DNA of 6,547 nucleotides from an uncultured Eubacteriales bacterium (GTDB taxonomy: Bacteria > Bacillota > Clostridia > Christensenellales > Aristaeellaceae): positions 1 through 6,547 of the forward strand of contig CACZOT010000186.1 in NCBI GenBank assembly GCA_902782795.1, given 5' to 3'. Of the stretch, positions 1-5,244 are shown in pieces. The position numbers were made by a program, and so were the translations under genes. Positions within the stretch are counted from its first letter, which is position 1. Each line of letters opens with the position of its first letter. The notes under the pieces were generated by a model. It was not told the DNA's origin. It ran no database searches and was given only the letters and a program-made list of their open reading frames with translations.

Positions 1-86
1 GAGATGGCCGAGTGGTTTAAGGCGCTGGTCTTGAAAACCAGTGATGTCGCAAGACACCGGGGGTTCGAATCCCTCTCTCTCCGCCA
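1..86 (+). tRNA. tRNA-Ser (anticodon UGA), 5' end cut by window edge
   Basis: Decodes UCA and related serine codons. The anticodon stem CTGGT/ACCAG (25-29/37-41) encloses loop CTTGAAA with anticodon TGA at 32-34. The long variable arm typical of tRNA-Ser is present: TGTC/GACA with a GCAA loop at 45-56. The T arm is GGGGG-TTCGAAT-CCCTC (59-75). Acceptor strand TCTCTCC (76-82) is followed by discriminator G83 and an encoded CCA (84-86). Only the last four bases of the 5' acceptor strand (GAGA) are in the window, so about three bases and the promoter lie upstream. It is the first of two tandem serine tRNAs, probably cotranscribed. Confidence 0.97.
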
Positions 87-101
87 TCGTACCGTCGGCT
101 T

Positions 102-193
102 GGAGAAGTACCCAAGTGGCCGAAGGGGCTCCCCTGCTAAGGGAGTAGTGCTGGATAACGGCAGCGAGGGTTCAAATCCCTCCTTCTCCGCCA
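102..193 (+). tRNA. tRNA-Ser (anticodon GCU)
   Basis: Decodes serine AGC/AGU codons. Acceptor stem GGAGAAG/CTTCTCC (102-108/183-189) is fully paired, with discriminator G190 and encoded CCA (191-193). The anticodon stem CTCCC/GGGAG (129-133/141-145) holds loop CTGCTAA with anticodon GCT at 136-138. The long class II variable arm is visible as GCTG/CAGC (150-153/162-165), and the T arm is GAGGG-TTCAAAT-CCCTC (166-182). Only 15 bases separate it from the preceding tRNA-Ser, and no promoter is seen between them, so the pair is likely one transcript ending at the hairpin just downstream. Confidence 0.98.
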
Positions 194-195
194 AG

Positions 196-233
196 AAGAA
201 AGCCCGGAAACACTGCGTTTCCGGGCTTTCTTT
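196..233. terminator. Intrinsic terminator shared by tRNA genes (+) and YczE-family gene (-)
   Basis: A 13-bp perfect stem GAAAGCCCGGAAA/TTTCCGGGCTTTC (198-210/218-230) has a 7-base loop. It starts two bases after the CCA of tRNA-Ser(GCU), and T-rich sequence (CTTTCTTT) follows on the plus strand. Read from the minus strand, the same hairpin is followed by CTTTCTTCTT. It therefore probably also terminates the convergent membrane-protein gene, whose stop codon is 35 bases away. Confidence 0.85.
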
Positions 234-267
234 GCGCTATATCAAAACGCAGGAGAACGGGAAGAAG

Positions 268-909
268 TCACTTTCGGGAAAAGAACGTCCCTGCGAGGAT
301 GGGGCCGGAGAGGTGATCGATGAAGAACTGTACCACCGGGCCCATGCACAGGGCGGTGACGATGGTGCCGATGTTGATCACGTCCCAGCGCAGCCCGCAG
401 AGGAAGCCGAAGAGCACGCAGGCCACGTCCGTGCCGATGCGGCAGAGGCGGAAGGGCCACTTGCGGTACTTCGCGAGCATCTGGGCCTGGGCGTCGTAAC
501 CGGAGACGCCGAGGTCGGCCGTGAAATACAGCGACGAGGCGATGCACAGCAGCACGAGCGTCAGAAGCATCAGCCCGACGCGGCCCGGCCAGGTATGCAG
601 GAAGGCGAAGCGGTTGAAGAGAGTATAGGTCGCGTCGCCGATGAAGCCGGTGAAGAAGAGGTTGATCAGCGTGGCGACGCCCAGGCGGCTGCGGTCCAGG
701 AAAAAGGCGATGAGGAGCAAAAGCCCGGTCCAGAAGGGGTAGACCGTGCCGTAGGTCGTGCCGAACAGGCGCGCCCAGCCCAGCGTCGAGACGGTGAAGG
801 GATCGCTGCCCAATTCCGTGATGCGGAAAAAGCCCACCGTCACGCCGCACAGGGCCACGCCCGCGAAGGCCATGACGAGGCGCTTGATCATTTGTTTGTC
901 CAGCTTCAT
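268..909 (-). CDS. YczE/YyaS/YitT-family integral membrane protein
   Basis: A 213-residue polytopic membrane protein of the YczE/YyaS/YitT type, whose biochemical role is unknown. About six hydrophobic segments are visible, near residues 11-30, 53-71, 78-98, 111-130, 156-173 and 178-197. The family signature LGSDPFT (33-39) recurs in diverged form as LGVSGYDA (133-140). This suggests two homologous halves. The last helix carries the typical GTIVTALCMGPVVQFF motif (181-196). The ATG at 907-909 was preferred over an in-frame start 30 bases upstream because an AGGGAGGGA ribosome binding site lies 8 bases before it. The gene is monocistronic on the minus strand, with a promoter at 945-973, convergent with the tRNA genes and divergent from recD2. 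I am confident of the family; substrate or function cannot be read from the sequence. Confidence 0.88.
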   Translation of the reverse strand: MKLDKQMIKRLVMAFAGVALCGVTVGFFRITELGSDPFTVSTLGWARLFGTTYGTVYPFWTGLLLLIAFFLDRSRLGVATLINLFFTGFIGDATYTLFNRFAFLHTWPGRVGLMLLTLVLLCIASSLYFTADLGVSGYDAQAQMLAKYRKWPFRLCRIGTDVACVLFGFLCGLRWDVINIGTIVTALCMGPVVQFFIDHLSGPILAGTFFSRK

Positions 910-917
910 AACGCTTG

Positions 918-926
918 TCCCTCCCT
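918..926 (-). promoter_or_regulatory. Ribosome binding site fixing the start of the YczE-family gene
   Basis: On the minus strand this reads AGGGAGGGA and sits 8 bases before the ATG at 909. The longer in-frame start at 939 has no comparable site, so this decides the shorter 213-residue product. Confidence 0.8.
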
Positions 927-944
927 GTTTTGCACCCACGCGGG

Positions 945-973
945 ATTATAGCCCCGGGGGCCGCGCCGCGCAA
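945..973 (-). promoter_or_regulatory. Sigma-A-type promoter for the YczE-family gene
   Basis: On the minus strand, -35 TTGCGC (968-973) and a perfect -10 TATAAT (945-950) are separated by 17 bases. The predicted transcript starts close to 938 and has a leader of roughly 30 bases before the ATG at 909. That leader excludes the alternative start codon at 939. Confidence 0.7.
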
Positions 974-1008
974 GAAAGATCCTGTTATTTTCACGCCGGG
1001 GGGGCGGG

Positions 1009-1037
1009 TTGCATCCGGCGCGAAAAACCTCTATAAT
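1009..1037 (+). promoter_or_regulatory. Sigma-A-type promoter for the recD2-comF operon
   Basis: The -35 is TTGCAT (1009-1014), the spacer 17 bases and the -10 a perfect TATAAT (1032-1037). Transcription should begin near 1044, about 25 bases before the recD2 TTG start. The -35 box lies inside the longest possible open frame, which shows that the frame's first TTG (1009) is not the translation start. It is divergent from the promoter at 945-973, with 35 bases between the two -35 boxes. Confidence 0.8.
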
Positions 1038-1051
1038 AAAAGGACTTGAAA

Positions 1052-1061
1052 AGGGGAGGGA
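1052..1061 (+). promoter_or_regulatory. Ribosome binding site deciding the TTG start of recD2
   Basis: AGGGGAGGGA ends 7 bases before the TTG at 1069-1071. No ATG or GTG in frame nearby has such a site, so TTG is the likely initiator. Confidence 0.75.
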
Positions 1062-1068
1062 GACGGCC

Positions 1069-3270
1069 TTGGCGCAGCTGGAAGGGACGATCGAGGAGGT
1101 CGTCTTCCGCAACGAAGAGAACGGCTGGACGGTGCTGGTCCTCAAGGCGGGCAAGGAGCGCGTCTCCGCCGTGGGCGTGATGCCCGAGGCCGCCGTGGGC
1201 GAGAGGGCCCGGGTCGAGGGCGAATGGACCGCCCATCCGGATTGGGGCATGCAGCTGCGCGTATCCTCCTGCGAGATCCTCCCGCCCGATTCCAGGCGCG
1301 GCATGGAGCGCTTCCTGGCCAGCGGCTATATCCGCGGCGTCGGCCCGGCCACGGCCAAGCTGATCATGCAGCGCTTCGGCAAGGACGCCTTCGATATTCT
1401 GGAAAACGAGCCGCACCGCCTGACGGAGATCCCCGGCATCGGCCCGAAAAAGGCCGCGCAGATCGCCGAGAGCTACGCCGAGCGGCGGGAGATGCGCCAG
1501 GCCATGGTCTTTTTGCAGACCTACGGCCTCTCGGCGCAGGTCTCCGCGAAGATCTTCAAAGCCTACGGGCCCCAGGCCCCGGATATCGTGCGCTCCGCGC
1601 CCTACCGGCTGGTCGAGGACATCGAGGGCGTGGGCTTTCTCACCGCGGACGCCGTGGCGCGGGCCATCGGTGTTTCGCCGGACGATCCCGGCCGCATCCG
1701 CGCGGGCATCCTCTATGCCATGGAGGAGGCCGTGCTCTCCTCCGGGCACTGCTTTTTGCCCTACGGCCAGCTGTGCCGCGCGGCCATGGGCCTCCTCAAG
1801 ACCGACGCGGAGCGCGTGGACACCGCGGCGCGCGCCCTCGTTTTGGAGGGGTATCTCATCCGGCGGGACGTGGACGGCGAGGACGCCGTGTACACCCCGC
1901 GTCTGTACGAGGCCGAGGGGGAGGTCGCCCAGCGCCTCGCGTCCCTGGCGGCGCGCCGCCTGAAGAGCGTGCCCGGCGCGGAGGAGGCCATCGCCCGGTA
2001 TGAGAAAAAGAGCGGCGTCACCCTCTCGCCCGAGCAGCGGGAGGCCGTGCTCGCGGCCTCGGGCGGCGGCCTGACCGTGGTCACCGGCGGCCCGGGCACG
2101 GGCAAGACCACCTGCATCCGCTGTATGCTGGAGGCCCTCGCCGGGGCGGGCAAGACCGAACTGTGCGCCCCCACCGGCCGCGCCGCCAAGTGTATGAGCG
2201 AGGCCAGCGGCCGCGAGGCGAAGACCATCCACCGCCTGCTGGAGTACGGCGGCGACGAGGATTCCTTCCTGCGCAACGAATTGGACCCCATCGACGCGGA
2301 CGTGCTCGTGGTGGACGAGGTCTCCATGGCGGATCTCTTCCTCGTGCGGGCCCTCCTGCGCGCCTGCAAGCGGGGCGTGCGGCTCGTGCTCGTGGGGGAC
2401 GCGGACCAGCTCCCGCCTGTCGGCGCGGGCAACGTCCTGGCCGATCTGATCCAGAGCGGCGTCGCGCCGGTCATCCACCTCACGCGCATCTACCGCCAGG
2501 AGGACGGCAGCCGCATCGTGGAGAACGCCCATCGCATCAACGGTGGCGAGATGCCCCTGTGCAACGGCAAGGGAAGCGATTTCTTCTTCGAGCGCTGCGA
2601 TACCGCCGCCGAGGCAGCGGAGGCGGTGGTGCGGCTGGTCTCCGCGCGGCTGCCCAGGTATCTGGACGCGGACCCCATGACCGCCATTCAGACCATGGCC
2701 CCCATGAAGAAGGGCGACGTGGGCGTCTGGGCCCTCAACCGCCGCCTCCAGGAGGCGCTCAACCCCCGCCGCGAGGGTGAGGACGAGCTCACCCGGGGAG
2801 AGACGACCCTGCGCCGCGGAGACCGCGTCATGCAGATTCGCAACGATTACCAGAAGGAATGGACCTCCCCCTCCGGCGACGGGGCGGGCGTGTTCAACGG
2901 GGATATCGGCTTCGTCACCGGGGTGGACAAGGCCGCGCGCACCGTCACCGTGCGCTTCGACGAGGACCGCGAGGCCAAGTACGACGACAGCGATCTGGAC
3001 GATCTGGAGCTAGCCTACTGCATGTCCGTGCACAAGAGCCAGGGCGGCGAGTTCGACGCCATCGTGCTGCCGCTGGTCTCCGGCCCGCCTATGCTCATGA
3101 CGCGCAACCTGCTCTATACCGCGGTCACGCGCGCCAAGAAGCTCGTGGTGCTGGTGGGGCGCGAGACGTGCGTGTGGGGCATGGTCCAGAACGACCACGT
3201 GACGCGGCGCTACAGCGCCCTGGCCGGGCGGCTGCGCATGCTCGCAGAGCTGCAGGCCGGCCAGGCGTGA
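1069..3270 (+). CDS. recD2: ATP-dependent RecD2-type DNA helicase (SF1B)
   Basis: A 733-residue 5'-to-3' DNA helicase of the RecD2/YrrC type, a family known to act without RecB and RecC in replication-fork maintenance and repair. The N-terminal OB-like domain begins GTIEEVVFRNEENGWTV (6-22). Helix-hairpin-helix motifs follow at about 88-99 (RGVGPATAK), 119-132 (IPGIGPKKAAQIA) and 183-202 (IEGVGFLTADA). The motor has a Q-motif glutamine at 323, Walker A GGPGTGKT (340-347, Lys346), Walker B VVDEVSMAD (Asp416, Glu417), motif III GDADQLPPVG (443-452) and RIYRQ (473-477). Next come an SH3-like insertion (584 to about 640), motif V HKSQGGEFD (655-663) and motif VI YTAVTRAKK (683-691, Arg688). All catalytic residues are intact, and the length matches the family (about 700-800). 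TTG at 1069 was chosen from the ribosome binding site and promoter position. comF follows after 20 bases in the same operon. Confidence 0.95.
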   Translation: MAQLEGTIEEVVFRNEENGWTVLVLKAGKERVSAVGVMPEAAVGERARVEGEWTAHPDWGMQLRVSSCEILPPDSRRGMERFLASGYIRGVGPATAKLIMQRFGKDAFDILENEPHRLTEIPGIGPKKAAQIAESYAERREMRQAMVFLQTYGLSAQVSAKIFKAYGPQAPDIVRSAPYRLVEDIEGVGFLTADAVARAIGVSPDDPGRIRAGILYAMEEAVLSSGHCFLPYGQLCRAAMGLLKTDAERVDTAARALVLEGYLIRRDVDGEDAVYTPRLYEAEGEVAQRLASLAARRLKSVPGAEEAIARYEKKSGVTLSPEQREAVLAASGGGLTVVTGGPGTGKTTCIRCMLEALAGAGKTELCAPTGRAAKCMSEASGREAKTIHRLLEYGGDEDSFLRNELDPIDADVLVVDEVSMADLFLVRALLRACKRGVRLVLVGDADQLPPVGAGNVLADLIQSGVAPVIHLTRIYRQEDGSRIVENAHRINGGEMPLCNGKGSDFFFERCDTAAEAAEAVVRLVSARLPRYLDADPMTAIQTMAPMKKGDVGVWALNRRLQEALNPRREGEDELTRGETTLRRGDRVMQIRNDYQKEWTSPSGDGAGVFNGDIGFVTGVDKAARTVTVRFDEDREAKYDDSDLDDLELAYCMSVHKSQGGEFDAIVLPLVSGPPMLMTRNLLYTAVTRAKKLVVLVGRETCVWGMVQNDHVTRRYSALAGRLRMLAELQAGQA

Positions 3271-3290
3271 ACAGCAAAAGGAGAGGCGTT

Positions 3291-4022
3291 ATGCAGAGAT
3301 TTGGCAACACCATCCGGGCCCTGCTGCGGCCGGATCGCCCCCGATGCATCGGCTGCGGGGAGCCGAGCTCCGGCGAAGAGGATTGGCTTTGCGAAAGGTG
3401 CCAGGAGAAGATCGAAAAGCTCGATCTGTTGAACACGCCGCGCTGCCCGCGCTGCGGCGCGCCATGGCAGGAGGGCGGCTGCCCCATCTGCAGGGATTGG
3501 CCGGAGCGGGCCGTCAGCGCCGCCGTCTACCGCTACGGCTTCGCGGCCCCGCTGGATTCGGTCATCCACCAGATGAAGTACCGCGGGGCGATGCGCGTGG
3601 CCGAATGGATGGGGGACGACGTCGCCGAGCTCATCCGCCATGAGGGCATGGACGATTGCGACCTGCTCGTGCCTGTGCCCATGCATCCCGCCCGCCTGCG
3701 CGAGAGGGGTCACAACCAGGCGCGCACCATCGCCGAGGCGGTCTCCATCAAGACGGGCAAGGTGCTCCTGGACGCCCTGGTCCGCGTGGTGAACACTCGC
3801 CAGCAGACGCGCCTGGCCGGAGACGTGCGCAGGCAGAACCTGCGCGAGGCCATCGCCCCCGCAGCGGGCATGAACGTGAAGGGCAAGAGCGTTTTGCTCA
3901 TCGACGACGTCATCACCACGGGCACGACCATGAACGTCTGCGCGGCCGCGCTCTGGGCCGCCGGGGCCAGAGAGGTCCGCGCGGCCGCGTTCGCCGGGTC
4001 GATCTGGCGTCCCGCTCGCTGA
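3291..4022 (+). CDS. comF: ComF-family (ComFC/GntX-like) phosphoribosyltransferase-fold protein
   Basis: A 243-residue cytoplasmic protein of the ComF family, related to the late competence protein ComFC of Bacillus and to GntX of enterobacteria. Members are linked to DNA uptake and use of external DNA, but the exact reaction is unsettled. The N-terminus has four Cys pairs, CIGC (19-22), CERC (34-37), CPRC (52-55) and CPIC (64-67), expected to bind zinc. The central signature is LVPVPMHPARLRERGHNQA (126-144). The PRPP-binding loop of type I phosphoribosyltransferases is VLLIDDVITTGTT (201-213), with the paired acids Asp205-Asp206. Length is normal. The ATG has AGGAG (3279-3283) 7 bases upstream. 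It is cotranscribed with recD2 (20-base gap) and followed at once by a terminator. No other competence genes are in the window. Confidence 0.93.
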   Translation: MQRFGNTIRALLRPDRPRCIGCGEPSSGEEDWLCERCQEKIEKLDLLNTPRCPRCGAPWQEGGCPICRDWPERAVSAAVYRYGFAAPLDSVIHQMKYRGAMRVAEWMGDDVAELIRHEGMDDCDLLVPVPMHPARLRERGHNQARTIAEAVSIKTGKVLLDALVRVVNTRQQTRLAGDVRRQNLREAIAPAAGMNVKGKSVLLIDDVITTGTTMNVCAAALWAAGAREVRAAAFAGSIWRPAR

Positions 4023-4029
4023 ACGAGAC

Positions 4030-4070
4030 CCCCGATTTCCACAAAAATGTCCGGAAATCGGGGCTTTTTC
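4030..4070 (+). terminator. Intrinsic terminator of the recD2-comF operon
   Basis: An 11-bp perfect stem CCCCGATTTCC/GGAAATCGGGG (4030-4040/4053-4063) with a 12-base loop is followed by CTTTTTC. It starts 7 bases after the comF stop. It isolates the operon from the RNA gene downstream, so that RNA needs its own promoter. Confidence 0.9.
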
Positions 4071-4127
4071 GACGTAGAGCCATCATCGGATTGGACAATG
4101 TGCCCAAATTTTGCGCCTTCGTTAAGG

Positions 4128-4193
4128 ACAAAAGAGAAAAGTTAAAGAGACGTTAGCAAAACGCTTGCAATACTTAGGCAATTTGGATATAAT
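4128..4193 (+). promoter_or_regulatory. Strong promoter with A-rich upstream element for the structured RNA
   Basis: The -35 is TTGCAA (4165-4170), the spacer 17 bases and the -10 a perfect TATAAT (4188-4193). An A-rich tract at about 4128-4160, unlike the GC-rich surroundings, sits just upstream of the -35 like an UP element. This arrangement is usual for abundant stable RNAs. The predicted start, about 7 bases after the -10, falls at 4200, exactly where the 5' strand of the RNA closing helix begins. Bases 4071-4127 hold nothing that I can recognise. Confidence 0.82.
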
Positions 4194-4199
4194 ATACTT

Positions 4200-4433
4200 G
4201 GGTTGCGAGCAATCGGGTCTGTGGTTGCAAGTCGATGCCAGTCGCAGGCAAAGCGATCCACGTAAGCCGGCCAAAGCGCCGGCGATCATAGTGCGGCCTA
4301 GAAGTAAGTCCGGCCAGCGCGCCTTCGGGCGCAGCTGAGAGGGTCAGTAGTGGGAGGACACGCGTCCCATGAGCGAACGCTCCAGCCGGCGGGTGTGGGG
4401 GTAAAAACCAGGTCAGCCGATTTTCGCGATCCC
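4200..4433 (+). ncRNA. Structured non-coding RNA, probable raiA-motif RNA
   Basis: A GC-rich, non-coding stretch of about 234 bases forms one closed structure. Its ends pair as GGG/CCC (4200-4202/4431-4433), TTGCGA/TCGCGA (4203-4208/4424-4429) and AATCGG/CCGATT (4211-4216/4417-4422), with a bulged T and a small internal loop. Inside are a long hairpin at 4220-4262 (TGTGGTTGC with GCGA-T-CCACG, enclosing GCC/GGC 4237-4249), GCCGG/CCGGC (4266-4270/4279-4283), and AGC-GCGCC/GGCGC-A-GCT capped by C(UUCG)G (4316-4336). TGGGA/TCCCA (4351-4355/4365-4369) and GAGC/GCTC (4371-4382) follow. A strong promoter fires at its 5' end. Position directly after comF in a Clostridia-like genome, size and closed multi-helix fold fit the raiA motif, a conserved RNA of Firmicutes and Actinobacteria found near comFC and raiA. 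The existence of a structured RNA is well supported; the family name is inference without a covariance search. Confidence 0.68.
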
Positions 4434-4491
4434 ATTATCTTGTCTCGGGGCCAAGGCCCAAAAACCAAAAGGACTACGGAGGGATACCATC
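4434..4491 (+). promoter_or_regulatory. Leader between structured RNA and zinc-ribbon gene, with ribosome binding site
   Basis: No promoter and no stem followed by a T-run is visible here, so the zinc-ribbon gene is probably read through from the promoter at 4165-4193. A small GGGC-CAAG-GCCC hairpin (4448-4459) is followed by an A-rich, not T-rich, tract. The ribosome binding site GGAGGGA (4478-4484) lies 7 bases before the ATG. Confidence 0.6.
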
Positions 4492-4776
4492 ATGTACGAG
4501 GACAAGACACTTACCTGCAGGGACTGCGGCGCGCAGTTCGTTTTCACCGCCGGCGAGCAGGAGTTCTACGCTGAGCGCGGCTTCCAGAACGAGCCGTCCC
4601 GCTGCAAGGCTTGCAGGGACGCCCGCAAGGCCGCCCGCAACAACGCCAGCGGCGAGCCGCGCGAGATGTTCGAGACCGTGTGCGCCGAGTGCGGCGCGCC
4701 CACCAGGGTCCCGTTCATTCCCAAGAGCGATCGTCCCATCTACTGCAGCGCCTGCTTCGCCGCCCGCCGCGGCTGA
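4492..4776 (+). CDS. Small double zinc-ribbon protein (zf-trcl-like)
   Basis: A 94-residue basic protein with two zinc-ribbon modules and no signal peptide, so presumably cytoplasmic. The first module has CRDC (9-12) and CKAC (38-41) around the conserved segment FTAGEQEFYAERGFQNEP (18-35), the hallmark of the clostridial zf-trcl-like family. The second has CAEC (64-67) and CSAC (85-88) around VPFIPKSDRPIYC (73-85). Eight cysteines in four CxxC pairs would bind two zinc ions. Function is unknown; a nucleic acid or ribosome-associated role is plausible from the fold and charge but is inference. The start is supported by GGAGGGA 7 bases upstream. It follows the structured RNA and ends before a bidirectional terminator, so RNA and gene look like one unit. 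Confidence 0.9.
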   Translation: MYEDKTLTCRDCGAQFVFTAGEQEFYAERGFQNEPSRCKACRDARKAARNNASGEPREMFETVCAECGAPTRVPFIPKSDRPIYCSACFAARRG

Positions 4777-4865
4777 TGCCGGCAACGGCGCCGGGCTTTC
4801 GGTCCGGCGTGGGACGTACGGTACATCCAGCGCCTCGTACTTCGTCAGCGTTGTAATGCACTGTG
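4777..4865. other. Untranslated spacer after the zinc-ribbon gene
   Basis: Eighty-nine bases without a supported gene or promoter. A weak GC-rich hairpin (GCCGG/CCGGC around 4794-4814) is possible but has no T-run. I see nothing else here; it is probably the 3' untranslated part of the transcript that ends at the next terminator. Confidence 0.45.
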
Positions 4866-4897
4866 AAAAAGCCCCGCTGAAAAGAGCGGGGCTTTTC
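4866..4897. terminator. Bidirectional intrinsic terminator
   Basis: A 12-bp perfect stem, AAAAGCCCCGCT/AGCGGGGCTTTT (4867-4878/4885-4896), with a 6-base loop. It is followed by T on the plus strand, and by TTTTT when read on the minus strand. It lies between the convergent zinc-ribbon gene (+) and the lipoprotein gene (-), 17 bases past the latter's stop, and should serve both. Confidence 0.92.
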
Positions 4898-4912
4898 CTT
4901 TGCCTGTGCGCC

Positions 4913-5095
4913 TCAGGGCGCGGCGGTCTCCAGGGGCGCTTCCGGCGCCTCGGTGGCGAGGGGCGCTTCCGTGGCGGCGGGCGCGGCGGTCTCGACGGGC
5001 GCGGGCGTAGGCGCGGGGTCCTTCACGTTGCCCTCGCAGGCGGCTAGCGCAGCGGCGAGCAGCAGCGCCAGGACGATTTCCAACAGCTTCTTCAT
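4913..5095 (-). CDS. Very small lipoprotein with Pro/Ala/Thr/Glu-rich tail
   Basis: A 60-residue product starting MKKLLEIVLALLLAAALAAC, a classic lipoprotein signal with lipobox LAAC (17-20). Cleavage before Cys20 would leave a lipid-anchored tail of only about 41 residues. The tail is almost entirely Ala, Pro, Thr and Glu, with ATEAP at 40-44 and 47-51, and no folded domain is visible. The ATG is preceded by AAGGAGGGAC (5101-5110). A terminator follows. Signal, lipobox, ribosome binding site and terminator make it a real gene despite its size. No homologue is recognised. Such tails can act as flexible wall-spanning spacers, but it could also be a remnant of a longer lipoprotein that lost its C-terminal domain. 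Confidence 0.75.
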   Translation of the reverse strand: MKKLLEIVLALLLAAALAACEGNVKDPAPTPAPVETAAPAATEAPLATEAPEAPLETAAP

Positions 5096-5119
5096 GGCAT
5101 GTCCCTCCTTCGGTTTGCG

Positions 5120-5150
5120 GTTATAGCCTATGCCCGCCAGGGGCCGTCTA
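5120..5150 (-). promoter_or_regulatory. Possible promoter for the small lipoprotein gene
   Basis: On the minus strand a -10-like TATAAC (5120-5125) is preceded at 19 bases by TAGACG (5145-5150). Both boxes and the spacer deviate from consensus. It is the only candidate found before the gene, and clearly weaker than the divergent promoter at 5164-5192. Confidence 0.4.
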
Positions 5151-5163
5151 TGCGCCGCGGGGA

Positions 5164-5192
5164 TTGAAACGGAGGCCCGGGCGCGTTATAAT
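5164..5192 (+). promoter_or_regulatory. Sigma-A-type promoter for the EEP-family hydrolase gene
   Basis: The -35 is TTGAAA (5164-5169), the spacer 17 bases and the -10 a perfect TATAAT (5187-5192). Transcription would start near 5199, giving a leader of about 45 bases. Confidence 0.82.
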
Positions 5193-5244
5193 AGAAGGGG
5201 GAACAGGATAACTGTGTAAAATCGGGAAGAAGGAAGTTGCGGAA

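Noticed and set aside
4..951. Long plus-strand open frame covering the tRNA genes and the antisense of the membrane-protein gene
   Set aside because: It runs through two tRNAs and a terminator, has low-complexity composition typical of GC-rich antisense frames, and the minus-strand gene has family motifs, promoter and ribosome binding site.
991..2532. 513-codon minus-strand open frame opposite recD2
   Set aside because: It is an antisense shadow in GC-rich sequence: recD2 on the other strand has all helicase motifs, and this frame shows no recognisable domain or ribosome binding site.
2859..3290. Upstream extension of the comF frame into recD2
   Set aside because: The extension overlaps the recD2 C-terminal motifs and is Arg/Ala-rich shadow sequence; the ATG at 3291 has a proper ribosome binding site and gives a normal ComF length.
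4300..4420. Resemblance to RNase P RNA (GAAGTAAGTCCGG) and to SRP RNA (ACCAGGTCAG)
   Set aside because: Only short strings match. The other conserved blocks of RNase P RNA and the GGAA-capped apical hairpin of SRP RNA are missing.
4200..4433. 6S RNA as the identity of the structured RNA
   Set aside because: The ends pair as in 6S RNA, but the interior contains several separate hairpins rather than one long rod with a central open bubble, and the comF neighbourhood fits raiA better.
4350..4574. 74-codon plus-strand open frame across the structured RNA and zinc-ribbon start
   Set aside because: It has no ribosome binding site, lies within paired RNA segments and overlaps the zinc-ribbon gene in another frame.
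4856..5047. Gly/Arg-rich 63-codon plus-strand open frame
   Set aside because: It starts before and runs through a strong terminator and is the antisense of the lipoprotein's Ala/Pro-rich tail.
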